Source: Pezicula radicicola
Taxonomy: Eukaryota; Ascomycota; Leotiomycetes; Helotiales; Dermateaceae
Reading direction: 5' to 3'
DNA length: 64,000 nucleotides
NCBI GenBank assembly: GCA_003008705.1
Contig: PDUO01000051.1
Span: 187,198 to 251,197 of the forward strand
Program-made: the position numbers and the translations under genes
Notes under the pieces: model-generated
What the model saw: only the letters and a program-made list of their open reading frames with translations
Database searches by the model: none
What the model was told of the DNA's origin: nothing
Part shown: one piece after another, positions 1-8,685 of the stretch
How positions within the stretch are numbered: position 1 is the first letter of the stretch
How the letters are laid out: each line of letters starts with the position of its first letter

Positions 1-806
1 AATATTGTTCTAGTGCTGGATCGAGGAGCCCTTGGGATGATAAATCCGCGCCAACGCCAGTGCCATTGCCTGTAGGTTGTCTCTCTTCATTGTAAAGACT
101 TTGATTCATCTGAGATGTTTCAGTACGTTCGCCGGGATTGCCATGATATACATGTGATGAAATGGGTTTATCCTGCCCATCGATTGGGCTGTCTGTCTGA
201 GCCTGCAGCTCTAGCAAAGTAGCAGCAGCATGATCAACCATGCTCGGGCTTGCTAGCTCATTATTATCGCTCGTCATTTCTGGTTCTGATGCAATAATTT
301 CGTGAGACTTTCGATGTCGAAGAAGAGTGTCGCTATAGATTATTAGCTACCAAGTCCACTCTTGTTGACAATCGGAGACTCTGGGGAAACTACGGCTCAA
401 GCGGTGCAAGTTATCTGGACAGGAAACCCGAGCGGCCTTGTCGAATACAGAGGAGGATTTCATTGTCAATATTAATTGATCAGAATATACTTGTGCGAGA
501 TAGGACCTACTGTCTGGTGTAGTTCTTCCCGCAGTCGCTGCACTGATAAGGACGTTCCTTGGTATGGCTGCGTTCGTGTCGAGAAAGATGCTCCGCTTTG
601 GAGAAACTCTTGAAGCAAAATCGACATGTCCGAGGGTGCTTGGTAGCAGTGCTGTTACTGGTTTGGAGTAAGGACGTTCCTTGGTATGGCTGCGTTCGTG
701 TCGAGACAGATGCTCTGCTTTGGAGAAACTCTTGAAGCAAAATCGACATGTCCGAGAGTGCTTGGAAGTTGCTGCGACTACACTGAGATGGAGGCGAATT
801 CGACAT
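1..806 (-). CDS. C2H2 zinc-finger protein, partial (runs off the left edge)
   Basis: The reverse strand encodes one full C2H2 finger (CRFCFKSF, then H-x3-H in SRHERSH, then the TKERPY linker) and the first half of a second ([10 protein letters not shown]). A 178-base intron at 333..510 (donor GTAGGT, acceptor TATAG) leads into an exon at 1..332 that completes finger two as [10 protein letters not shown] and continues open to the window edge. Model: complement(join(<1..332,511..806)), starting at the ATG at 806. Two adjacent C2H2 fingers near the N-terminus are the usual layout of fungal regulators that combine C2H2 fingers with a later fungal-specific transcription-factor domain, but that later part lies outside the window. 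Oddity: 93 bases carrying finger one are repeated upstream out of frame, so residues about 14-45 are read in a non-finger frame. A nuclear DNA-binding role is inferred from the fingers. Confidence 0.7.
551..765. repeat. 122-base-period tandem duplication of the first zinc finger
   Basis: Bases 551-643 and 673-765 match over 93 bases with three differences. The period of 122 is not a multiple of three, so the upstream copy of the finger is out of frame with the coding copy. Confidence 0.9.
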
Positions 807-848
807 TATGATGGGAACCGGCAAGGAACTGGTGGGAGAGAAGTCCAA

Positions 849-2686
849 ATCAAATTTTGGCGGGGAAGCTTCAGGTTAAAGGCGGGGGCGGTAACTGTCG
901 GCAAGTCGACGACTCGACGAGCAGTGCACCTCCGCACATTTGCCTCGCTCTTACTCTCAAGTTAGTGTGTGTGATAGCGACTATAGCAAAACAAAATATA
1001 AATATTCACAGACAGGTGGAAGGGAAGCAACAAGGTACGAGAGTACAGTCATGGAAGCAATCACCAATCATAGAGCTGATCACAGCAGATTAGAAGTTAA
1101 GCAAAAGGATCCAACAGGTACGTCAAGGGGCTTCTTTCGGGCGGTATGTGTGCGTATTGAGCTTCAATTTTTTCTCTTGTATGAGCCTCCCCAGGATTTC
1201 AAGATATCCTTAGTAATCCCGTGTACTTCCATTAATCGCATGGCCATATATCTAATAAAGTCTATTCCATCGTCGAGTAATGTTGCAATTCGAAGTGGAG
1301 GTTTGATCGCAAAATTGCTGAGTGAGCCAGGAACAGATCCGATGGAAGTTGGCTTCGCCCCAATCTCCAATAAAGCTGAGCGTCACGGAACGTTCGATTC
1401 TCGGTCCTGAAGACGTTGACTGTTCCATTTTGCAGATGAGGGTAATCTAATAACTGATCAGCTTGGGATAGACATAACTCTCTAATGCCAACCTTATGTA
1501 AGAAAGAGTGCGCTCAATCATAGGTGATATTTCTTAGTTGATACCGTCTTGTACTCGCAATCATTGGAGAGGAGATTATCCAAGTGCGCAATTGACTTCC
1601 TTCTAACCCTCCGCAGTCCCGCAGTCCCGCAGTCCCACGGTTCTGTAGATCCGAAGTCCTAGCGCAATTGACTTCGGCCTTCGTTTATGATCCGAGGCCG
1701 ATTTCCAAAATAATTTTCGCTTCCTTTGCTAAGAGAGGTGCTCTTGTGCCCATGCATGCAACCACTTTGGGCAATTCTTTTATGGGTATATCGCGCATCA
1801 AGCAAGGAATTGAAGGTAGCCCAGCCGATAAGGTGCTTACGTTGCGGTGTGGTGAGAAGAGGGCAGGCATAATCGACTTGGCGGTGCAGGCCATCGTCAA
1901 TTGTCCATCCAGTTGTGTAATAGAGGGTTTATATACGCAAGAGTTCGTCTCTTGTAGTTGGAGGTTGTTTGGTGGGTGTTTTGGGCGTAGGAACCTATAT
2001 CGTCGTCTCTGTGTCCATATAGCTATAGTAATAAAATAAAAAGAGATCAAGAGGAAGCACTCACCGTAAAAGCCGCGAGAATCACGCGGTGTGAGCTGTA
2101 AAACATGAGACATTCTCTCTCAGCTGTTGATATACTTAGTCTCACATCATTCAAATCATTCTTCTTATCTCCTCTCGAAGAATCATTTAGAAGAATTATT
2201 CAATTGTTTTATCTTCCCCTCAAGCAATAGCTGTACGATAGATTTTCCGATTTCAACGGCCTACACCTGCTATTGTCAGCCTTTTAGGCGCCACGAGCGT
2301 CGGGTTATAGATTACTAGATCTTATTTCATCAACAACGCGTTTGCAGAGTCGACAGAACCACCTACGGTCTTTCCAGCTGGCTTGGCTCGTCATTACGGT
2401 TGGAGAGTTCAGAAAACTGTCAATCATAATACGAAGCGTTTGCGATTCGAGTACCCAAATTCTGATGCTCAAAGGGGACTGATTTTAACTTATAAGTTCC
2501 CCTCAACAATAGGAAACGAATGCTTTCTAAATATCGAATAGCTTCTGTGTTAGTAATTACCTAGCCTAAAGGAAAGTTCTTTCCAACAGTGAGACCTTAC
2601 ACTCCTATTAGTCCATTGGGTATTACCCCCTTCGACCTGGTGTCGAAGAGTCACGTACTAAACTTCCCTTCTAGATTAACGCAGAG
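849..2686. other. no convincing gene
   Basis: Several short open frames exist on both strands, but none has a recognisable motif or plausible splice structure. At 1611-1640 there is a short tandem array of about three copies of a 9-base unit (CGCAGTCCC). Confidence 0.5.
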
Positions 2687-3234
2687 TCATTGATCTCCCG
2701 GTCAAGAAATATCCAGATGGCAAAGCAAGCATATACTTGTATTCTCTTTCACTAGGCAACTCACTCTACTTCGCCGGCTCACTAAAAGGCTACCGCTAGA
2801 CAACACCCAACCAATGCCCCCATGGTACGCTCATTGCAGGCGGTGTGGGTATAACGCTAATGTACCAACTCATCCAAGGAATCCTGCACAACCCAGACGA
2901 CAGAACCAAAATCACGCTCATGTTTATTGTAAATAGCGACGCAGATATGCTGTTCAAAAAGGAATTTAAGGAGTTTAAGAGGAAGTTCGGGGACCGGTTT
3001 AAGGCCGTGTATAAGGTTAGTCGACCTGGTGACGATAGTCTGTTTAGGAAGGGATATGTAACGAAAGGGTTGTTGGAGCAGGTTACGGGGTGTGCTAGGG
3101 AGAAGATGAAAGTTTTCGTTTGTGGACCGGCGGCTATAGAGAAAGCGTTGCTTGGGGGGAGCTTGTTTAGGAGTGGGAAAGGGGGCATTTTAGAACAGTT
3201 AGGGTATAGGAAGGATCAGGTTCATCAGTTTTAG
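2687..3234 (+). pseudogene. NADH-cytochrome b5 reductase-like (FAD/NAD oxidoreductase) C-terminal fragment
   Basis: The C-terminal half reads like the NAD-binding part of a fungal b5 reductase/Cyc2-type flavoprotein: the glycine-rich turn (LIAGGVGIT where AGGxGIT is expected), YQLIQGILHNP, a VNSDADMLFKKEF block, the conserved VFVCGP near the C-terminus, and the final GYRKDQVHQF. Upstream in the same frame (from about 2700) the end of the FAD domain is visible as KKYPDGKAS and YFAGSLKGYR, but an in-frame TAG at 2797-2799 interrupts it, plausibly a former Trp codon (TGG to TAG, a RIP-type change). No flavin-binding N-terminal domain is seen before 2687. I read this as a truncated relic. A live short gene starting at the ATG at 2860 is conceivable but would lack the FAD domain. 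Confidence 0.65.
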
Positions 3235-4368
3235 CTGGGTTTTAGGGGAGGGGCTTGTTGGTTTGGAGTAATGGAGTTAGGAACTGGATAGGCTTGTCCG
3301 CTTGGTCTTAAAAGCGAGGAATTCACCGTCGATTAAGAGCATAGAGTTGAAATAATATAATCTTAAGAGCTAAACTTTCTTTTCTGTGATAAAAAATGAG
3401 AAAGCAAATATATTTGAAAAGCAGTTTAGGGAAGTGATGGAATTGTAGAAACTTTGAGGGGCGACTGTGAAAATAACAAGACATACTAGAAACTGTCACG
3501 CAGGTACCTTCAACAAAAAATTGTGTGAAACTTGTGGTAAAGCTGAACATAAGAACTCTGCCCGCAGAAGTAACATGCGGACCAGGCACCAAACTCAAAG
3601 CAGAAGGTCCCCGCATAGATACCCTGAAAAGGCTTTGTTGTGATAACTCTTCTTCTCCGTTGTACCTCATTCTAAGAAGCATATAAGGTTATTGCGACGC
3701 CCGACAGAGCACTCCCCGGCTATCCCTTCCTTTGTATTAGCAAACGCTTAGGCCACAGGGACGTGCATTAAGTTATCGATCAAACAAAATAGTTCTAACT
3801 AATAAACTTCCTGTATTTGCCTTCGAGACGCATTAAGCGGTGGTAGACGAGCAAAGTGTTAGATCCCTAACACAGTCGCTAATATACAAAGGAAGAGATA
3901 GAGCCTTCTCCTTGCTGTCACTAGCCTCGCCCGCCTAGCGCTACACTACCTCACTTAGGCTAAGCTGGTCTTGCTTACAGGGTGCGCCCGCTGGACTATT
4001 TAGGAATATAGAGGTAGCTAGAATGGGCCTAGTGGATCTTTTATACAGCCTCTGGGATTCATTTCCCGCGCAGTAATAAACATCCTCATCAACGACGCAA
4101 TCTGCCCACAAGCGGCGCACCAAAGCTCCTGCGGCCCCAAAAGTAAACCCATCATTCTTTGTTTCAGGGCCATCTCACTGTTAAGGCTCTCCTGTGGGCA
4201 AAAGGCACCCCCTAACTCCCGTCCTAAACAGTAAATCCGACCCATTTAGGGGCACGGGAGCCTCAGCTTCAAAACGCGACCAGGCCCGACGAGATGGTTC
4301 GTGAGTCCTGTCAAATTGTCCCTGGCCATCATTAGCTAAATCATATTGTATGGGAGGCCGCGATACAA
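3235..4368. other. intergenic, no gene recognised
   Basis: Open frames on the reverse strand between 3941 and 4384 overlap each other in different frames and show no motif. The first exon of the patatin-like gene may lie near the right end, because the patatin frame opens just after an in-frame TAG close to 4330 and there is a possible acceptor (CAAG) at about 4368. Confidence 0.4.
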
Positions 4369-5624
4369 GATGGAGGAGGCCCACGGATTCTCGCCTTCGA
4401 CAACGGAGGAATGGTTAGGCCCTACTCCTCCCTTCTTATACTCGAAAGCATTATGGAAAATATCCCGAAGGAGAGCGGAGGCCCTATACCGAAGCCTTGC
4501 CAATACTTTGACTTGATCTGCGGTACTGGGATGGGTGGTGTGCTGGCTTTGATGCTTGGAAGGCTGCGAATGGTATACACTCAGTTCGTACCCTGTTCCG
4601 ATCGGATAGCCTGCTGACATACTTGAATCAGAGCGTTAAAGACTGCAAAACAGAATACGACAAGCTCATACTTAAGAAACCTGAAGCTAGGCACTTGGGG
4701 TTTGGGGACTTGGCCATTTGGGACAAGGCAAAAAATAGTGAAATTTTGGGGGAATGGCTGTCGGACGTCATTGAATCGCGGGATAAGGACAAAGATGATC
4801 CCCTTAAAGATCCAGGTACAGAGGGATTATGCAGAACTTTTGTCCTCACAATGATTGGGCCGTCTTCCTGTCATCTCTGTCGCCTTCGAACATACTCCTT
4901 GTCGACAGACCCGGCTACGCCTGAGTGTACCATTTCGCAGGCCGCTCTAGCAGCAGCTGCCTTGTCATTAGAGTTCGAACCTGTTACATTTGGAGAGCCA
5001 CTGAAAACATATGTCGAAGCTGGACTTGGTTACGGCAATCCTGCACGAGTAGCTTGCAATGAAGCCAAGCTCATTTGGTCACTACCTATTCGTTGTCTTG
5101 TCAACATCGGGACCGGTTTTGAGCCGCCACCCGGGAGTAGTCCCATTGACAATCTGTTCTTCCGGCCTTTCAGCGTTGCAATCGACAGGGAAAGAGTTGC
5201 CGAAGAACTCTTAAAGGAAGCTTCAACCTCGGGACTTCAATATTTCCGTTTGAATCCGCGGGGCTTAGAAAATGTCGGCACTCTTCATTGGCACAAAATA
5301 GAAGCGATTAGTTCATATACGGTCGAATACCTTGGGCTCCATGAAACGAAAATTCACATCAAAAACATAATGCAATTGCTCAGTAACCCAAGCAATCAAG
5401 TCGGCCTAAACGAAAGGGGGGTGCACCAGGCTCCTAGTCGCCCGCTAACAAATCCTACACCCAAACAATCCACCTCTACCGTTGAGCCTTGGCCACGACA
5501 GGAAATCAACATGAATGGAACAAGGGCTATTGAATGGTGTTTACATGATGATGCCAGCGATATAGTGCCTGCAGATTCTCAGGAGTACCATTTGAAACGT
5601 CGTGGAAGGAAGAAACCAAGCTAA
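4369..5624 (+). CDS. patatin-like phospholipase domain with degenerate catalytic residues (5' end unresolved)
   Basis: The first segment reads GGPRILAFDNGG, SLLILESIMENIPKE, PKPCQYFDLICG and ALMLGRLRM, the N-terminal half of a fungal patatin domain of the type found in NLR-like proteins. An intron at 4573..4631 (GTATAC..TCAG) joins it to 4632..5624, which carries VTFGEP, GLGYGNPARVACNEA and LVNIGTGF. The oxyanion motif is altered (DNGG). The nucleophile elbow, normally G-x-S-x-G, reads CGTGMGG with Gly in place of Ser, and the catalytic Asp motif (DGGLGYNNP in relatives) reads EAGLGYGNP with Glu. So lipid hydrolysis is unlikely. The frame ends with TAA at 5622. A candidate phase-0 intron at 5565..5635 (GTGCCT donor, CTAAC branch site eleven bases before CAAG) would instead fuse it to the downstream protease, giving join(4369..4572,4632..5564,5636..5995,6045..6668). 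The true start was not found. Confidence 0.75.
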
Positions 5625-5635
5625 CGTGATACAAG

Positions 5636-6668
5636 GCCCATGATGCGGATTTCTGGCTCAAGCAAATGAAGGATAAGGTCCATCCTCTCCTGGACCAACC
5701 CAGCCCAGAAAAAACAAGAATAGCCATTCTCGATACCGGCATCCACCTTCCCAAAGGATGCGATATTATCTACGAAGGACAAATCATAGAATGTCGAAGT
5801 TGGCTTGGGAAGACCGGGGCTGAGGGAGTTTTGTTCGATGCAGATGCAGATTCGGATGGCCACGGCACACATGCCGCCGGCTTACTTCTAGACTTGGCTC
5901 CCAAAGCCGAGATATTCGTCGCAAGAGTGTTCGAAGGTCGAAAAGAGAAGCAAGGGAAAAGCATGGCAGAAGCGACACAGAGGCGTGTTGCACAGGTAAA
6001 TCTTCCAATGCAAAGTCTAAACTGCCTTTGCTGATTATGATTAGGCCATCAGGTATGCTGTAGACACTTGGAAAGTCCATATTATCACAATGTCCTTCGG
6101 CTTCGAGGAATCAGTGGATATAATTGACAAAGAGATCACACATGCCCACAAGGTTAAAGTCCTCATGTTCGCCGCTGCCTCAAACTGCGGGGGAAATTCC
6201 AGCCCAACATGGCCTGCAAGTTCAAGTCTTGTGGTGTGCATTCATGCGGCGACAGGCGCTGGAAATCCATATCGGACAACTCCAACGAGGAGGGCTTACT
6301 TGAACAATTTTGCTACCCTGGGGAGTGCAGTTCCGTCATGGTGGCCAGAAGATTTGAATATGGGACTGAAAATTAGAAAGTCTGGCACTTCCACTGCAGC
6401 ACCCATTGCCGCTAGTATAGCAGCGATCATTATGGACCTTGTCAAACAGCCTGATCGCGTGAAGAATCTATCTACACTGGATTTGGAAAGGCTGAAGAAA
6501 TTGGGTACTGCTGATGGTATGAGGGCAGTGTTCCGTCGAATCGTTGGAGAGAATGGTAAAAGAAATGGATATGATTATATTGCGCCATGGGAAGTCCTGG
6601 ATGCAAGCCCTGGGGGGAATAGATACCCTACTACGATTGTGGATAACATTTGGAAAGATCTCAAATAA
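5636..6668 (+). CDS. subtilisin-family serine protease domain (peptidase S8)
   Basis: Two exons, 5636..5995 and 6045..6668 (intron GTAAAT..GATTAG), encode an S8 domain with every key residue visible: Asp in IAILDTGIHLP, His in DGHGTHAAGLL, oxyanion Asn in AAASNCGGN and Ser in SGTSTAAPIAAS. There is no signal peptide, so action in the cytoplasm is expected. The first in-frame ATG is 5666, but the frame is open back to a TGA at 5626 and may be spliced to the patatin-like segment, making a patatin-S8 fusion. S8 domains of this kind occur in fungal NLR-like and cell-death proteins; the established example is HET-Q2 of Podospora, a subtilisin-like protease that cleaves the gasdermin HET-Q1. The next gene, facing this one 90 bases away, looks gasdermin-like, so its cleavage is the inferred role. 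Confidence 0.85.
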
Positions 6669-6758
6669 ATAAGAAGTAACATTGATGAGCAAGTAATAAA
6701 CCAACCTTCCCATTTCTGGTCACGGCACGGAATCTTACGGTGCCGCTCCCCTATTCCA

Positions 6759-7610
6759 CTATGCTGCGGTTGTGATGATGTTGCAGCCCTTATCATCTGT
6801 ATCTGGTATGTATTCGATGCCCATGCCTTCCAAGTCATCGATTGGAGCTGTCAACTCAACAATATCCCATGATTTTTTCCATTCCTCCAGAGACTCCTTT
6901 GCGTTTTCACCACTATCATCGTTTAGAAGTGCCCACTTATTATAGTCTTTCTCTGTAAATGTGCCATCCTTCTTAGATTTGATTCTGATCAACTGGTAGC
7001 CCAAGACAAAATCATCACTTTTCCCAAACCTCACCGTAACCTTGTTGGTCCTCTCCCCTTGGACCTTTGGACCACCACCAACAGGCACCGCACTCAACGT
7101 CCCATCCACACCAACTTTCACCTCCGCACCAAAGCCGTCTCTACAAGTCGTCTCCACTGTCCCACCATGCACAATCTTCACTCCCGTCACCATATACACG
7201 CTGTTCCGGTAATGCTTCTCCGTATACGTCTTCACCACCGGATCGAGCAAGCTGCGCAAGATGAATGCCTCATTTGGCTGAAAGTACCGCGTCTCCAGAA
7301 TCGCGCATCTATACACCTCGTTGGAATCGCGCTTCCAATTGACAGAGAGATCGGCTCCAATACCGAGAATAGGTGCAAGGAACGATGCCCATATTCCAAC
7401 ACTCCCGGATAGTAGCTGCTCGCGGGTGATGCCCCAAACTGTTTTGTTGGTTGTGGTGATTTCTGCCGAGTCAATTGGCTGACGTCTGCCTTCGTTGAGG
7501 GCACGCTTAGGATCGCGGGGTTTGCTGATGACACTACCCAGGGTGATGGGTCCGGTGGGGGGGAAATCCCAGTTCGGCGCGAGCATGTAGGTTGGTATTG
7601 TCGCGGCCAT
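6759..7610 (-). CDS. gasdermin-like pore-former candidate (283 aa)
   Basis: A single uninterrupted exon with a strong start context (ACCATGG). It belongs to a fungal family otherwise seen as 'hypothetical protein' (N-terminus APNWDFPPTGPITLG, then SGSVGIWASFL). By eye its layout follows the gasdermin N-domain: a first strand segment (LGSVISKPRDPKRALNEG), an amphipathic G-rich strand pair, a helix with ETRYFQP, the strand NSVYMVTGVKI (compare VYVVTEVL in mammalian gasdermins), a TVETTCRDGFG strand, and DDFVLGYQLIRIK (compare the AFRVAQL region). The length is close to that of fungal gasdermins such as RCD-1 and HET-Q1 (about 250-280 aa). The last 40 or so residues, after the LEEWKKSW helix, would be the short inhibitory tail. 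It converges on the subtilisin gene, an arrangement known for het-Q1/het-Q2. The gasdermin assignment is inference; the gene itself is well supported. Confidence 0.7.
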   Translation of the reverse strand: MAATIPTYMLAPNWDFPPTGPITLGSVISKPRDPKRALNEGRRQPIDSAEITTTNKTVWGITREQLLSGSVGIWASFLAPILGIGADLSVNWKRDSNEVYRCAILETRYFQPNEAFILRSLLDPVVKTYTEKHYRNSVYMVTGVKIVHGGTVETTCRDGFGAEVKVGVDGTLSAVPVGGGPKVQGERTNKVTVRFGKSDDFVLGYQLIRIKSKKDGTFTEKDYNKWALLNDDSGENAKESLEEWKKSWDIVELTAPIDDLEGMGIEYIPDTDDKGCNIITTAA

Positions 7611-7988
7611 GGTACCGGTATGAGATGCTGATGTGAGGATGGATTTACGGTGATAGCGGGGCTTGTGTGAGATCTTGCATCATGATATTTCCTGTACCTC
7701 GACGGGAGCTTAGCAATCTGAGTTCACGTGGTAGCTGACGACGGAGGATCAGAAGCTAAGCTAAGCTAAGCTCTCTATAGATTAGTTTATTCTGTGAAGA
7801 ACACCACTCGTACGTCAATTAGAGTAACTTCTATAAGCACTATAAGTGTTTAAAGTTGCGAGGATATCGATGATTATTGTAAAAAGCGTAATGTGAAAGA
7901 AAAAGAGGGTAAAATGGTCCAAGGTTAATGGGAATTTAAAGCGCAACTAATCCACCCCGTCGCAATTTATGGGGAAGCAGTCACCTAG
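7611..7988. promoter_or_regulatory. upstream region of the gasdermin-like gene
   Basis: No open frame of note. At 7752-7771 there is a short direct repeat of AAGCT/AAGCTA. The region also lies just beyond the 3' end of the collagen-like gene. Confidence 0.3.
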
Positions 7989-8417
7989 CTATGAAAGGCA
8001 AGAAATTATTATCACTCTGTCTCGTGGTCCTGGTACACCTGCTGCTCCTTGCGAGCCTAGATCTCCCCGCTGTCTCTGATCTTCTTGCAGGCCCCGATCT
8101 CCCCGTGGTGTTCGGCTGGCGACTTTACTCGACTTATAAATAGAGTTTACTAGGTTGGTCGCTTACAACCATTCAATGGATCCGTCAACCAAGCAGACCA
8201 GTGGACTTCGATCCCCCATCGCGCTTTGATCTCCCCGCAGTCCCTGATCTCCCAGCGGGCCTTGATATCCCTGTAGACCTCGATTACCGAGCGTGCCTGG
8301 ACCTCCTAATGGGCTGGCCTCTATTTTAACAACTAGCTTAGAGGTCGAGAGTAGTAAAGAATAAGATTTTCTTTTTCTTTCTTTTTCTCTCTTTTGTAAT
8401 GGTGATATTAACTGCAT
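7989..8417 (-). CDS. small collagen-like protein (Gly-X-Y repeats)
   Basis: Model complement(join(7989..8115,8167..8417)), 125 aa. The first exon opens with a basic, charged segment (KREKERKRK) and then runs into Gly-X-Y triplets (GGPGTLGNRGLQGYQGPLG, DQGLRGDQ). A canonical donor GTAAGC at 8166 and acceptor CCAG give a 51-base intron, after which the same triplet frame resumes (RGDRGLQEDQ, RGDLGSQGAAGVPGP). The recovery of the collagen frame across the join supports both the intron and the gene. A few triplets are broken (SAMGDRS, EDQRQ), so any triple helix would be short or degenerate. There is no signal peptide. Function is unknown; similar short collagen-like proteins occur in many filamentous fungi. 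Confidence 0.6.
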
Positions 8418-8685
8418 TAACCCAAGGGGGGAAGTGTGGTTGTAGAGATAGACGTAGTTCTTGACTTTTCTGCTACTTACTCTCTTTTACATTTGAGTTG
8501 ACTTGTCACACATACACTTAGTGCGTGGGAGAGGCCCACTTACATTGCATTGCAATATATTATATTAGATTATATTATATATTTTTTATAGATGAAAGAA
8601 GAGTGTGAGAGATAATAGGTTCTTAAATTAGCTTAGATATATCACTTCTACAAATTAGTTACTATCAGCATCACACTCTTTACCT
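8418..8685. other. AT-rich spacer
   Basis: Runs of TATAT and ATTATATTATAT between the collagen-like gene and the 3' end of the HET gene; no coding signal. Confidence 0.5.

Noticed and set aside
940..1410. 156-codon plus-strand frame
   Set aside because: No motif, overlaps another frame on the opposite strand, and has no splice-supported extension.
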